Numbered from the stretch's first letter, positions 51,956-60,948 are shown. The stretch: DNA of 64,000 nt from Mycobacterium paraense (GCF_002101815.1 NZ_LQPM01000010.1:186001-250000); one strand, 5' to 3'. Notes: a model not told the origin generated them from the letters alone. A program made the numbers and translations.

Positions 51956-52270
51956 GTGGGCACCACTGATCGCGTCTTCGTCGCGCTGGCGAATCCGGTG
52001 CGTCGGGAGCTGCTGGAGCTCCTCACGGCGCGGCCGCTGTCCGCGGGGGAACTCAGCGACCGGTTCGAGCTCAGCCGCCCGGCTGTCGCCGAGCACCTCA
52101 GGGTGTTGCGCGACGCCGGGTTGGTGGCCGACGAGCCGCAGGGGCGCCGGCGCATCTACCGCCTGACCGCGGAACCGCTGGCGCAACTCGGTGAGTGGCT
52201 GCATCCGTTCGAGAAGTTCTGGCGCGCCCGGCTGGCCGGGCTCGCCGAGGCGGCCGAGGAGCTGGAATGA
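51956..52270 (+). CDS. ArsR-family transcriptional repressor
   Basis: 104 residues from GTG 51956. Winged HTH: DRVFVALANPVRRELLELLTARPLSAGELSDRFELSRPAVAEHLRVLRDAGLVADEPQGRRRIYRLT. No obvious metal-binding Cys; this is the ArsR subgroup that pairs with SRPBCC/AHSA1 proteins and may respond to another ligand or none. The AHSA1 gene follows with a four-base ATGA overlap. The gene reads from a leaderless promoter that carries its own likely operator (autorepression). Confidence 0.93.
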   Translation: MGTTDRVFVALANPVRRELLELLTARPLSAGELSDRFELSRPAVAEHLRVLRDAGLVADEPQGRRRIYRLTAEPLAQLGEWLHPFEKFWRARLAGLAEAAEELE

Positions 52271-52689
52271 CCGAGACACCCGTGGCGGGCACGGCGCCCG
52301 CCACCATCAGGGTCGATCAATTCGTTGCCGCACCACCGGCGAAGGTGTGGCGGCTGCTGACCGAACCCGAGCTGATGCGGCGCTGGTGGGCCGAGGGGGA
52401 CGTGGCCGCCGTGGTGGGCCACCAGTTCACCCTGGACATGCCCGGGTACGGCAGGCAACCGTGCAAGGTGCTCGAGGTCGATCCGCCGCACCGCTTCGTG
52501 TATTCCTTCACCGCCGCCTGGACGCTGAGCTGGCGCCTGGAGCCGGAAGGTGCGGGGACTCGAGTGTTCTTGGAGCACAGCGGCTTTGACCTCAATGACA
52601 AAAGGATGGCCGAGGCCTTCAATCGCATGGGCCCCGGCTGGCGCGACGTCGTTCTCCCCCGCCTGTCCGGCGCCGCCGCCCAGGCCTGA
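52267..52689 (+). CDS. AHSA1/SRPBCC-family protein
   Basis: 140 residues, ATG overlapping the arsR stop. AHSA1-like START fold: IRVDQFVAAPPAKVWRLLTEPELMRRWWAEGD, the pattern of activator-of-Hsp90-homologous and ArsR-associated SRPBCC proteins, with PGYGRQPCKVLEVDPPHRFVYSF and WRLEPEGAGTRVFLEHSGFDL. It likely binds a small hydrophobic ligand; it could be the partner that modulates ArsR, which is inference from the frequent pairing. Confidence 0.9.
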   Translation: MTETPVAGTAPATIRVDQFVAAPPAKVWRLLTEPELMRRWWAEGDVAAVVGHQFTLDMPGYGRQPCKVLEVDPPHRFVYSFTAAWTLSWRLEPEGAGTRVFLEHSGFDLNDKRMAEAFNRMGPGWRDVVLPRLSGAAAQA

Positions 52690-52709
52690 GCCCTCGAGGA
52701 GGAACCGCG

Positions 52710-53714
52710 ATGCGCGCCATCGTCATCACCAAGCACGGCGACCCTTCGGTCTTGCAGGTGCAACAGCGCCCCGACCCGCCGCCACCGGGGCCGGGCCAGC
52801 TGCGGGTGGCCGTGCGCGCGGCCGGGGTGAACTTCGCCGACCACCTCGCCCGCGTCGGCATGTATCCCGACGCGCCGAAGCTGCCCGCGGTGGTCGGCTA
52901 CGAAGTCGCCGGGACGGTCGAGGCGGTCGGCGACGGTGTCGACGCCGGCCGCGTCGGCGAACGCGTGCTGGCGGGCACGCGATTCGGCGGCTACGCCGAG
53001 GTCGTCAACGTCGCGGCGAACGACTCCGTGCGGCTCCCCGACCAACTGAGCTTCGAACAGGGCGCGGCGGTGCCGGTGAACTACGCGACCGCCTGGGCCG
53101 CGCTGCACGGTTACGGGTCGCTGCGCGCCGGCGAGCGGGTCCTCGTGCACGCCGCCGCCGGTGGCGTCGGCATCGCGGCGGTGCAGTTCGCCAAGGCCGC
53201 CGGGGCGGAAGTGCACGGCACCGCGTCGCCCGCCAAGCACGCCAGGCTGGCCGAGCTCGGCGTGGACCGGGCGATCGACTACCGCCGCGACGGCTGGTGG
53301 AAGGACCTCGACCCCTACGACGTGGTGCTCGACGCGCTGGGCGGCACGTCGCTGCGCCGGTCGTATGCCCTGCTGCGCCCGGGCGGACGGCTGGTGGGCT
53401 ACGGGGTCTCGGCGATGCAGCACGGGGAGAAGCGCTCGCTGCGCGCGGCCGCGCCGCACGCGCTGGCAATGCTGCGCGGATTCAACCTGCTGGACCAGCT
53501 CTCGGAGTCGAAGGCCGTCATCGGCATCAACATGCTGCGCCTGTGGGACGACCGCGGCACGCTCGAGCCCTGGATCACTCCCCTGGCCAGGGCGCTCGAC
53601 GATGGCACCATCGCGCCCGTCGTGCACGCGGCGGTGCCGTTCGCCGAGGCGCCCGAGGCCCACCGCATCCTGGCGGCCCGGGAGAACGTCGGCAAGGTCG
53701 TCCTGGTGCCCTGA
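52710..53714 (+). CDS. fadB5: quinone-oxidoreductase-like MDR, FadB5
   Basis: 334 residues, ATG 52710 with GAGGAG upstream. Agrees residue for residue with my recollection of Rv1912c over long stretches (VRAAGVNFADHLARVG, PAVVGYEVAGTVEAVGDGVD, FEQGAAVPVNYATAWAALHGYGSLRAGE, VVLDALGGTSLRRSY, INMLRLWDDRGTLEPW). Zinc-free medium-chain reductase; NADPH loop HAAAGGVGIAAVQFAK. The name fadB5 reflects old annotation as a beta-oxidation enzyme; the fold points to an NADPH-dependent quinone or enone reductase. Reads in the same direction as the ArsR-AHSA1 operon, 20 bases after it. Confidence 0.93.
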   Translation: MRAIVITKHGDPSVLQVQQRPDPPPPGPGQLRVAVRAAGVNFADHLARVGMYPDAPKLPAVVGYEVAGTVEAVGDGVDAGRVGERVLAGTRFGGYAEVVNVAANDSVRLPDQLSFEQGAAVPVNYATAWAALHGYGSLRAGERVLVHAAAGGVGIAAVQFAKAAGAEVHGTASPAKHARLAELGVDRAIDYRRDGWWKDLDPYDVVLDALGGTSLRRSYALLRPGGRLVGYGVSAMQHGEKRSLRAAAPHALAMLRGFNLLDQLSESKAVIGINMLRLWDDRGTLEPWITPLARALDDGTIAPVVHAAVPFAEAPEAHRILAARENVGKVVLVP

Positions 53715-53750
53715 GTTTTTGTTGCCCCGACAGTGGCTATTTAGTGCGTT

Positions 53751-54194
53751 ATGGCTATCACCGATTCCCGCGAAGTCGTCATCGACGCGACCCCGGACGA
53801 GATCATGGACGTGCTGTTCGACCTCGAGTCGTTGACCGAGTGGTCCTCGTTTCACAAGAAGGTCGAGATCCTCGAGCGCGACGACGAGGGCCATCCGAGC
53901 AAATCGCGGCAGACGGTCAAGATCGTGGGAGTCAGCGATGAGCAGGTCCTGGACTATTGCGTCCACGACGACGGCGTCGGCTGGACGCTGGAGAGCTCGA
54001 AGCAGCAACGCGCGCAGGAGGGCCGCTACACGCTGACGCCCGACGGCGATTCCACCCGGGTGCGTTTCGACCTCACCGTCGATCTGTCCGCTCCGGTTCC
54101 GGGATTCCTCGTCAAACGGGGCGCCAAGGGATTGATGGAAACGGCGACTGACGGCTTGCGGAAGCGCGTGCTCGAAGTCAAGGGCGGCAAGTAA
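53751..54194 (+). CDS. SRPBCC polyketide-cyclase-like protein
   Basis: 147 residues, ATG 53751. Helix-grip fold: [52 protein letters not shown] and a C-terminal helix [24 protein letters not shown]. The mycobacterial group of this pattern is widely conserved and likely binds lipids or aromatic ligands. 36 bases after fadB5 on the same strand. No enzyme activity can be inferred. Confidence 0.88.
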   Translation: MAITDSREVVIDATPDEIMDVLFDLESLTEWSSFHKKVEILERDDEGHPSKSRQTVKIVGVSDEQVLDYCVHDDGVGWTLESSKQQRAQEGRYTLTPDGDSTRVRFDLTVDLSAPVPGFLVKRGAKGLMETATDGLRKRVLEVKGGK

Positions 54195-54231
54195 CTTCCG
54201 GACCCGCGGTTCCGGGGCGACACTGTCCTTT

Positions 54232-54825
54232 ATGGAATCGTTTCACCGCATCGCATCGGCGGCCGCCGGTCTGGTGCTTCTCGCGGCGCTGCCCGGATGC
54301 GGCGGCAACGGTGGCAGCCACACGACGGGTTCGCCGACGCCGAAGGTGACCACCCTGGGGCGCACCGTCGCGCAGGCGCCCGCGGACGGGCCGCTGACCG
54401 TCAGCAGCCCGGCGATCGCCGACGGCGCGCCGATCCCCGCGCAGTACACGTGCAAGGGCGCCGACGTCGCGCCGCCGTTGACATGGTCGGCGCCGTTGGG
54501 CGCGGCGCTCGTGGTCGACGACCCCGACGCCCCGCGTGGGCCGTACGTGCATTGGCTCGTCGTCGGAATCCCGCCCGGCGCCGGCAGCACCGCGGACGGG
54601 CAGACGCCGGCCGGCGGGGCCAGCCTGCCCAACTCGGCCGGCCAGGCCGGCTACAGCGGGCCCTGCCCGCCCGCGGGCACCGGCGTCCACCACTACCGGT
54701 TCACCCTCTACCAGCTCCCGGCCACGTACGCGCTGCCGCCGGGACTCGCCGGGCCGCAGGCGGCCCAGGCCATCGCCCAGGCCGCGTCCGGAAGGGCGCA
54801 GTTCACCGGAACGTTCGCGGGCTGA
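54232..54825 (+). CDS. lppC: PEBP-fold lipoprotein LppC-like
   Basis: 197 residues, ATG 54232. Signal with lipobox LAALPGC, Cys at about residue 23. YbhB/YbcL PEBP pattern: [59 protein letters not shown], and [31 protein letters not shown]. Homolog of the neighbouring Rv1910c and Rv1911c (lppC), two paralogs in M. tuberculosis; only one copy is in this window. PEBP proteins bind phosphorylated or hydrophobic ligands; function here unknown. Its stop overlaps the lipase start (TGATG). Confidence 0.88.
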   Translation: MESFHRIASAAAGLVLLAALPGCGGNGGSHTTGSPTPKVTTLGRTVAQAPADGPLTVSSPAIADGAPIPAQYTCKGADVAPPLTWSAPLGAALVVDDPDAPRGPYVHWLVVGIPPGAGSTADGQTPAGGASLPNSAGQAGYSGPCPPAGTGVHHYRFTLYQLPATYALPPGLAGPQAAQAIAQAASGRAQFTGTFAG

Positions 54826-55661
54826 TGCCCGCGACACCGCCGGCGTTCGACGCAACGAAGGCAATCGAATTCGGCCAACTCGTCAACGCCACGTATGCGA
54901 CGTCGCCGGGCGATCTGACGAACAAGGCCGGCCAGCCCCTGAGCGCAGGCGGCATCGACTACACCGTGGTCACGACCGTCTACGCCAATGACCTTGCCAC
55001 GGACATGAATCCGGCCCGAATCGACGACAAGGTGTCCATCGGGCTGATCTGCCAGGAGAACGACACCGGCGACGTCGCGATCGCGCTCCGCGGCACCGAG
55101 GGAATCCTGGAGTGGATCCACGACGCCGAGTTCTCGCTGGTGCCATGCCCGTTCCTGGCCGGCGCCGGCCACACCGAAGACGGCTTCACCGACATGTACC
55201 TGTCGCTGCGGACCGGCACCGACCCGGGCGCGCCGACGGTCGTCAAAGCGCTTGCGACGCTCTCGTTTTCGCAACCCGTCGGCTCCGTGACGATTTGCGG
55301 CCACAGCCTGGGCGGAGCCCTGGCGACACTGCTGGCCCTCGATGTGGCGGCGAACAGCGCCTTCACCGAGCCGGTCGTCTACACCTTTGCCAGCCCGCGC
55401 ACCGGGGATCCGCTGTTCGCCAGCACCTTCGACCAGGTGGTCAAGAACTCCTATCGCATCGCCAACCGCCTGGACGTCATCACCGCGCTGCCTCCCATGT
55501 TCGCCGGCTACGACCACGTGCTCACGCCGTACGAGCTCAACCCCGTCCGGTTGGTGAACTGCACCTTGATTTGCGAACATTCGCTCGCGACCTATCTGTA
55601 CCTGCTGTCGCTGCAATCGGGCGGACCCGTGCTGCCGCTGGAGCCCGCCTGCAAGCCCTGA
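54825..55661 (+). CDS. class 3 lipase
   Basis: 278 residues from ATG 54825 (TGATG with lppC); the longer frame runs through lppC antisense-like noise. Alpha/beta-hydrolase of the Lipase_3 (fungal) type: VAIALRGTEGILEWIHDAEF (oxyanion region), nucleophile Ser161 in TICGHSLGGALATLLALD, catalytic Asp in RIANRLDVITALPP, and a His in ICEHSLATYLYL. No obvious signal peptide, so it may act inside the cell or depend on another export route. Substrates would be acylglycerols or related esters. Coupled to lppC. Confidence 0.87.
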   Translation: MPATPPAFDATKAIEFGQLVNATYATSPGDLTNKAGQPLSAGGIDYTVVTTVYANDLATDMNPARIDDKVSIGLICQENDTGDVAIALRGTEGILEWIHDAEFSLVPCPFLAGAGHTEDGFTDMYLSLRTGTDPGAPTVVKALATLSFSQPVGSVTICGHSLGGALATLLALDVAANSAFTEPVVYTFASPRTGDPLFASTFDQVVKNSYRIANRLDVITALPPMFAGYDHVLTPYELNPVRLVNCTLICEHSLATYLYLLSLQSGGPVLPLEPACKP

Positions 55662-55745
55662 CGGGCGCTTGCTAACCCGCTCTGGTCGCGAGCCGAAGCA
55701 ATCCGCGGCGGCGACACGCCGAGGAAGCCGGCCGTGGGTTCACGC

Positions 55746-56615
55746 TCAGATCGCCCGAGCACTCTCTAGGGCCGCCTCGACAAAGCGGCGCAGCACGGCG
55801 TTGCGCGCGCGAGGCAGGAACGCAAGCGAGACCGGGCTCTCCGGCGCTCCCCGCAGCGCGATGAACCGCACGCCGGGGTGAATGTTGCGCCTTACGGCGA
55901 CGTCGGGTATCACGCCGATGCCGCGGTCGGCCGCGACGGACTCGATCCACTCGTCGAAATTCGTTGTCTCGACGATGGTTTCCGGACCCGCGCCGGCAGG
56001 CCACGACCATGGCCCGGTGGTGCCGCTGGCGGTGTTGACCACCAAAGGCCACCGCGGCACCTCGGCCCAGTCCAGCTCCGCGCGGTCGGCCAGGGCCGAG
56101 TGAACCGCGCACACCGCCACCCGCGACTCGTTGAACAGGTGGACGACCCGCACCGCGGTCGACGTCAGCTGCCCGCGCACCACCGCGACGTCGACCTTTC
56201 CCTGCTGCACCGCCGTCAGCGCGTCGTCGGTGCGGATCAGGGTGACCGCCGTCCCGGTGGCCCGCTCGAAACTGGCGACGGTGTCCTGCGCCCACGGATC
56301 GGGCAACAACCAACTGAATCCCAGGCGGATGCTCGCCTGCCGCCGGACGGCGCCGAACCCGCGCTCCAGCTCGGCGAGGGCCCGCTCGACGTGATCGAGG
56401 AACGCCCGTCCGGCCTGGGTCGTCTCGACGTGGCGTGAACTGCGGTCGAGCAGCGTCACTCCCAGTGCGTCTTCCAACTGCTGGATGGTGCGGCTCAGCG
56501 CCGGCTGGGTGATGACGAGTTCGTCTGCGGCCCGGGTGAATGACTTGAGCCGCGCCACCGCCTCGAACGCCCGGAGGTGACGCAACTCGACTCGGCCACC
56601 GTCCAGCGCGCCCAT
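55746..56615 (-). CDS. LysR-family transcriptional regulator
   Basis: 289 residues from ATG 56613-56615; a longer frame to 56663 is possible but the HTH begins just after this start. N-terminal HTH: LRHLRAFEAVARLKSFTRAADELVITQPALSRTIQQLEDALGVTLLDR. Effector domain about 90-289 of the periplasmic-binding type 2 fold. Divergent from the tautomerase-nitronate monooxygenase operon with 93 bases between starts, the classic LysR layout, so it likely activates or represses those genes. Possible effectors are the substrate or product of that operon. Confidence 0.92.
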   Translation of the reverse strand: MGALDGGRVELRHLRAFEAVARLKSFTRAADELVITQPALSRTIQQLEDALGVTLLDRSSRHVETTQAGRAFLDHVERALAELERGFGAVRRQASIRLGFSWLLPDPWAQDTVASFERATGTAVTLIRTDDALTAVQQGKVDVAVVRGQLTSTAVRVVHLFNESRVAVCAVHSALADRAELDWAEVPRWPLVVNTASGTTGPWSWPAGAGPETIVETTNFDEWIESVAADRGIGVIPDVAVRRNIHPGVRFIALRGAPESPVSLAFLPRARNAVLRRFVEAALESARAI

Positions 56616-56708
56616 GCCTGACAAGCATAGATCGATGACAGCAGGCATTTCACAGCCGATCACTTCGACCGTAGCGTCGTGGGCGGGTCATAGAGAGAAG
56701 GACACAAC

Positions 56709-57101
56709 ATGCCATTGCTGTATATCGACCTCATCGAGGGCCGCACGCCGGCGGAGGTTCGGGCGCTGCTGGACGCCGTCCACGAGGCCGTGGTGGAGGC
56801 GTTCGGCGTGCCGCCGCGCGACCGCTACCAGGTGGTGCGCACCCATCCCGCCCACGAGATCGTCACCTGGGACACCGGTCTCGGCATCACCCGGTCGGCC
56901 CGGCAGGTGATCGTGCACATGGTGAGCCGGCGGCGCACCCGCGCGATGAAGGAGAAGTTCTACGAGCTGCTGGCGCTGAGCCTGTCCGAGAAGTGCGGGA
57001 TCGACCCGGCCGATCTGATCGTCTCGATCACCGAAAACGGTGACGAGGATTGGTCATTCGGTAACGGCCGGGCGCAGTTTCTCACCGGGGAGCTGACATG
57101 A
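56709..57101 (+). CDS. 4-oxalocrotonate-tautomerase-superfamily protein
   Basis: 130 residues, ATG 56709 with GAGAGAAGGA upstream. Pro2, exposed after Met removal, is the catalytic base in this superfamily (MPLLYIDLIEGRTPAEVRALLDAVHEAVVEAFGVPPRDRYQVV). Beta-alpha-beta fold doubled in a 130-residue chain (Tautomerase_2 group). It interconverts keto and enol forms or hydrates/dehalogenates substrates. The nitronate monooxygenase gene overlaps by four bases (ATGA). Under likely LysR control. Confidence 0.9.
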   Translation: MPLLYIDLIEGRTPAEVRALLDAVHEAVVEAFGVPPRDRYQVVRTHPAHEIVTWDTGLGITRSARQVIVHMVSRRRTRAMKEKFYELLALSLSEKCGIDPADLIVSITENGDEDWSFGNGRAQFLTGELT

Positions 57102-58075
57102 CCCTGGGCACCCGCCTGACCGAATACTTCGGGATCGAACACCCGATCCTGCTCGCGCCGATGGCGGGAATCGCCGGCGGGCGGCTCGCGGCGGCGGTGA
57201 CTTCGGCCGGGGGCCTGGGCCTGATCGGCGGGGGCTACGGCGAAAAGGACTGGCTGCGACGGGAATTCGAGCTGTCCGCCGGGGCGAAGGTCGGGGCAGG
57301 GTTCATCACCTGGAGCCTGGCCCGCGAGCCCGAGCTGCTCGACGAGGCACTGGCGCGCCACCCGGCCACCATCATGCTGTCGTTCGGTGAGCTGCGGCCC
57401 TTCGCCGACCGCATCCACGCCGCCGGCGTTCCGCTCACCGCCCAGGTGCAAAACCTCGACCACGCGCGCCAGGCCCTGGACGCCGGCGCGGAGGTCATCG
57501 TCGCCCAGGGTGGCGAGGCGGGCGGGCACGGGATGACCGTGCGTTCGACGTTCACCCTGGTTCCGGATGTCGTGGACCTGGTCGCCGAACGCTCGCCCGA
57601 CACGCTTGTGGTGGCCGCGGGCGGTGTCGCCGACGGACGGGGCCTGGCCGCGGCGCTGGCGCTCGGCGCCGACGGCGCGCTGGTAGGCACCAGATTCTGG
57701 GCGACCCCGGAGGCGTTGGTGTCGCCGCTGGCCCAGCGGCGCGCCGTCGGGGCGAACGGGGACGAGACCGTGCGCACCCGTGTGTATGACGTTGTGCGGC
57801 GGCTGGATTGGCCGGGCGAATACACCGTCCGCGCGCTGGGCAACCCCTTCCTCGACACCTGGCATGGCAAGGAGGAACAACTCTCAGGTTCGGTCGACGA
57901 AGCGGTGAAAGCCTTCGAAACGGCAACGGCCGAGGAGGATTTCGACACAGCGGCGATCATCATCGGCGAGGCGATCGGGCGCATTCGCCAAGTCCGCCCC
58001 GCCACCGACGTCGTCGCCGACATGGTCTCCCAGGCCGCCGGCATCCTGCGACCGCGCAGCTCAGTACAACGGTGA
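57098..58075 (+). CDS. nitronate monooxygenase
   Basis: 325 residues, ATG 57098. FMN-dependent TIM barrel of the NMO/2-nitropropane dioxygenase family: HPILLAPMAGIAGGRLAAAVTSAGGLGLIGGG, VIVAQGGEAGGHGMTV (the QGGEAGGH flavin/substrate signature with the catalytic His), VAAGGVADGRGLAAALALGADGALVGTRFWATPEA. It oxidises nitronates such as propionate-3-nitronate to aldehydes plus nitrite. With the upstream tautomerase it could form a detoxification unit. Overlaps the convergent unknown gene by 15 bases. Confidence 0.92.
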   Translation: MTLGTRLTEYFGIEHPILLAPMAGIAGGRLAAAVTSAGGLGLIGGGYGEKDWLRREFELSAGAKVGAGFITWSLAREPELLDEALARHPATIMLSFGELRPFADRIHAAGVPLTAQVQNLDHARQALDAGAEVIVAQGGEAGGHGMTVRSTFTLVPDVVDLVAERSPDTLVVAAGGVADGRGLAAALALGADGALVGTRFWATPEALVSPLAQRRAVGANGDETVRTRVYDVVRRLDWPGEYTVRALGNPFLDTWHGKEEQLSGSVDEAVKAFETATAEEDFDTAAIIIGEAIGRIRQVRPATDVVADMVSQAAGILRPRSSVQR

Positions 58076-58780
58076 CCAGTCCGACGTCCGCAACAGGCGG
58101 CTCTCCCACTGGTCGCGGAATTTCAGGGCCTCGAACATGTAGCTGCCCGGCGCCCGGTGTTCGGCCGGGACCTCCTTGGTGAGCAGATGGACCAGGGCCG
58201 CATAGTTGTTGGAGTCGTCAATCTTCTGCCACAGCATGGCTTCTCGGCGGCGGTAGCTGCCGTGGGCCACCTGGAAGCACGCCTGGATGTCGAGGATGCG
58301 CATCCTGGCCGGCGCCTGCGACAGCGGGCGGTAGTAGATCTCATCCCAGGAGCGGATGTAGTCGTCCAACGGCGCATAAGGCCAGCCGGTGTCCTCCATG
58401 AACATGGTCAGCGGGTGGGTCTGCGCGGTGGTGGGCACGCTGGCCAGGTCGACGGTCTGCAGGGGTGACCACGCGACCGGCAGCAGCAGCTTGCCCGTCA
58501 CCTCGTGGCGGAGGTTGTCCAGTTCGCGCATCCAGGGGCGAAGGTCCCCGGTCTGGGCCCGGCGGACCAGGCTTTCCCAGGCCGCGCCGTCGCTGATCCC
58601 GGTGATGGTGACGACGCTGTAGGACGCCCCGCTGCCGTGGGCGTGGTTGGTGTACCAGAGCAGCCGCGCGTCGTCCTCCTCGGCCAGCGTGGGCATCCAG
58701 CCGTCGCGGTAGGCGGCTTCGAATTCGTCCTGCCGTGCGCCGACGACCTTGTGGGTCTCGTGAAGAAACAGCACTGGCAC
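58061..58780 (-). CDS. NIPSNAP/dimeric-barrel-like protein of unknown function, paralog A
   Basis: 239 residues, ATG 58778-58780. Two halves each start with a hydrophobic strand and a helix (VLFLHETHKVVGARQDEFEAAYRDGWMPTL; LTMFMEDTGWPYAPLDDYIRSW), the pattern of ferredoxin-like alpha/beta-barrel (NIPSNAP or EthD-like) proteins. Shares LLWYTNHA-GSG-Y-VVTITG and the terminus WESRLLRTSDWSPLY with the protein at 60250-60948, so the two are paralogs flanking the AMP ligase. The family is not assigned. Third gene of a three-gene operon; its upstream neighbour ends 21 bases before. Confidence 0.8.
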   Translation of the reverse strand: MPVLFLHETHKVVGARQDEFEAAYRDGWMPTLAEEDDARLLWYTNHAHGSGASYSVVTITGISDGAAWESLVRRAQTGDLRPWMRELDNLRHEVTGKLLLPVAWSPLQTVDLASVPTTAQTHPLTMFMEDTGWPYAPLDDYIRSWDEIYYRPLSQAPARMRILDIQACFQVAHGSYRRREAMLWQKIDDSNNYAALVHLLTKEVPAEHRAPGSYMFEALKFRDQWESRLLRTSDWSPLY

Positions 58781-58801
58781 TCCCGGGGTTTCAGGTTGAG
58801 G

Positions 58802-60241
58802 TCAGGTCTCGCCCACGATGAGCGCGGCGATCTGGCGGCGGCTGACTTTGCCGGTCGCGTTGTAGGGGATCTCCTCGACGATCGCCAGCCGCTCGGGCAG
58901 CTTGAAATAGGCGATCAACCCGCGGCAATGCTCCCGCAACTGTTCGAGTGTCACCGGCGCGCAAGCCACTACGGCCGCCCCGACCCGCTGGCCGAGCTCC
59001 TCGTCGGCGAGCCCGGCGACCGCGACGTCGCTCACCGCAGGGTGGGAACGCAACGCCTCTTCGACCTCGACCGGCCCGAACTTCTCGCCACCCCGGTTGA
59101 TGGTGTCGCTCAGCCGGCCGGACGGGAACAGGTAACCGTCGGGATCTTGGCGGGCGAGATCGCCGGTGCGCAGCCAGCCTTCGGCCACGTTCTGGCCGCT
59201 GTTCACCCACAGCTCCCCCACCGTTCCGGGCGCAACGTCGTCGCCGGTGGCGGGGTCGACCACTCGCACCTCGACCCCGGGTGGCGGGCGGCCGACCGAA
59301 CCGGCGCGGGCCGGGTCCCGGTGGTCGCCGGGCAACAGAGTCGTGTACGCCCCGAGCGTCTCGGTCTGGCCGAACACGTTGGCGAACGCCACGTGCGGCA
59401 GCGCGGCCATCGCCCTGCGCACCAACGTGATTGGCGCGGCGGCGGCGCCGTACGCGATGGCGACCAAGGACGTCAGGTCGGTGTGCGGGAAGTCGGGGTG
59501 GTCGAGGATGCGCTGCAGCATCGCCGGCACCATGAAGGTGGCCGCCACCCGGTGCTCCGACACCAGGCGCAGCCATTCCCCGGCGTCGAACCGCGGCTGC
59601 ACCACCGAGGTGCTGCCCGAGTACAAACCGCCGAGTGTGCCCAGCGCCCCGCCGACATGGAAGAAGGGGACGCACATCATTCCCGTCGCGGGTCTGGCCC
59701 CCGCCCGGAACGGGGCCGCCATTCCGGTGATCCTCGCGGTGAGCCGCCGGTCGTTGATGCCGACGGCCTTGGGCAGCCCCGTCGTGCCGCTGGTGAACAG
59801 CACCAGGGCGTCCCGGTCGGGGTCGTCGGCGGGCGGTTCCGGTTCGTACCCCTGGTCGGGGAGGTCGGAGTCCGTCAACACCGCCGGCGCGCCAGCGTCG
59901 CGGAGGCGCTCGACGTACGGCTCGCCCGCGACCGCGACGTCGGCGCAGCCGGCGTTCGTCAGGAGCCCCTGCAGCTCCGGCGGCGTGAGCGCGGGATTCA
60001 TCAGGGCCGCCGCGGCGCCGATGCGCGCCGCGCCGAGCACCGTCGCGATCGACAGCAGGCTCCCGTGGTCGACGACGGCGACGCGCTGGCCGGCCACGAC
60101 CCCGCGAGCTGTCAGGGCGGCGGCGCAGCGCCGCACCGTCGCCGCCAGGTCGCCGTAACTGATGTGGCGCCCGTCGATGATGAGCGCGGTCCGGGCCGGG
60201 TCGCCTGTCGCGGCGGCGTCGAGGATGGTCCCGGTGTTCAT
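58802..60241 (-). CDS. AMP-dependent acyl-CoA synthetase/ligase
   Basis: 479 residues from ATG 60239-60241 (MNTGTILDAAATGDPARTALI); the longer frame covers an unrelated region. ANL motifs: LVLFTSGTTGLPKAVGIND (A3), VPFFHVGGALGTLGGLYSG, FANVFGQTETLGAY, RTGDLARQDPDGYLFPSGRLSDTINRGGEKFGPVEVE, and the terminal Lys in NATGKVSRRQIAAL. Shorter than FadD31 and without the FAAL insertion, so an ordinary CoA ligase for a fatty or aromatic acid. It lies between two paralogous proteins of unknown function in one operon. Confidence 0.92.
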   Translation of the reverse strand: MNTGTILDAAATGDPARTALIIDGRHISYGDLAATVRRCAAALTARGVVAGQRVAVVDHGSLLSIATVLGAARIGAAAALMNPALTPPELQGLLTNAGCADVAVAGEPYVERLRDAGAPAVLTDSDLPDQGYEPEPPADDPDRDALVLFTSGTTGLPKAVGINDRRLTARITGMAAPFRAGARPATGMMCVPFFHVGGALGTLGGLYSGSTSVVQPRFDAGEWLRLVSEHRVAATFMVPAMLQRILDHPDFPHTDLTSLVAIAYGAAAAPITLVRRAMAALPHVAFANVFGQTETLGAYTTLLPGDHRDPARAGSVGRPPPGVEVRVVDPATGDDVAPGTVGELWVNSGQNVAEGWLRTGDLARQDPDGYLFPSGRLSDTINRGGEKFGPVEVEEALRSHPAVSDVAVAGLADEELGQRVGAAVVACAPVTLEQLREHCRGLIAYFKLPERLAIVEEIPYNATGKVSRRQIAALIVGET

Positions 60242-60249
60242 CGGTGGGG

Positions 60250-60948
60250 CTAATACAGAGGTGACCACGCGGAGGTGCGCAGCAGCCGGCTGGTCCACTG
60301 GTCGCGCAGGTCCAGGGCGTCGTACATCCACGTGCCCGGCGCGCGGTATTCGGACGGGATGTGGGTCCGGAGCAGTTCGAGCAGTTGCTCCGGCCGCTTG
60401 ATGCGCTGCATCAGGATGACCTCGCGGCGCAGGTGGCTGCCCAGCGCGGGCTGGAACGCCGCCTGGATGGTCAGCATGGAGGACGGCCGCTCCAGGCTGC
60501 GCGCGTAGACGTCGCCGCAGCGCTCGATGTATTCCTCGAACTTGTCCTGGTACGGCCACATGGTGTCTTCCATGTAGAGCGTCAGCTCGTGCTCTCGGCC
60601 GTCGGTCGGCACCTCGTCGAACGACACTTCCTGCAGCGGTGACCACGTGAGCGGGACCAGCAACTTGGCCTCGACCTCGTGGCGCAGTTCGTCGACACCG
60701 CGGATCCACTTCTGCAGGTCGCCCTGCTGCACGCGCAGGGCGAGCCTTTCCCACGCCGCCCCGTCCTTCACGGCGGTGATGGTGACGACGGTGTAGGCGG
60801 GTCCGCTGCCTTGGGCGTGGTCGGCGTACCACAGCAGCCGGGCGTCGTCGTCGGCGCCGAGCGTGGGCATCCAGCCCTCCCGAAACGCGGCCTCGAAGTC
60901 GTCTTCCGCGCGGCCGCGCACCTTGTGTACCTCGTGCATGAACAGCAC
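60250..60948 (-). CDS. NIPSNAP/dimeric-barrel-like protein of unknown function, paralog B
   Basis: 232 residues from GTG 60946-60948, chosen because GGAGG is seven bases upstream and the paralog begins with the same VLF-HE-HKV motif. Pattern: LFMHEVHKVRGRAEDDFEAAFREGWMPTL, LLWYADHAQGSGPAYTVVTIT, LTLYMEDTMWPYQDKFEEYIERCGDVY and the end DLRDQWTSRLLRTSAWSPLY, all parallel to paralog A. First gene of the operon; the ligase starts eight bases after its stop. Both paralogs end in the same RLLRTS-WSPLY, which suggests the C-terminus matters. Confidence 0.8.
   Translation of the reverse strand: MLFMHEVHKVRGRAEDDFEAAFREGWMPTLGADDDARLLWYADHAQGSGPAYTVVTITAVKDGAAWERLALRVQQGDLQKWIRGVDELRHEVEAKLLVPLTWSPLQEVSFDEVPTDGREHELTLYMEDTMWPYQDKFEEYIERCGDVYARSLERPSSMLTIQAAFQPALGSHLRREVILMQRIKRPEQLLELLRTHIPSEYRAPGTWMYDALDLRDQWTSRLLRTSAWSPLY

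Noticed and set aside
54297..54824. Upstream extension of the class 3 lipase frame
   Set aside because: It lies in a different frame over lppC and is Arg-rich; the coupled ATG at 54825 is the natural start.
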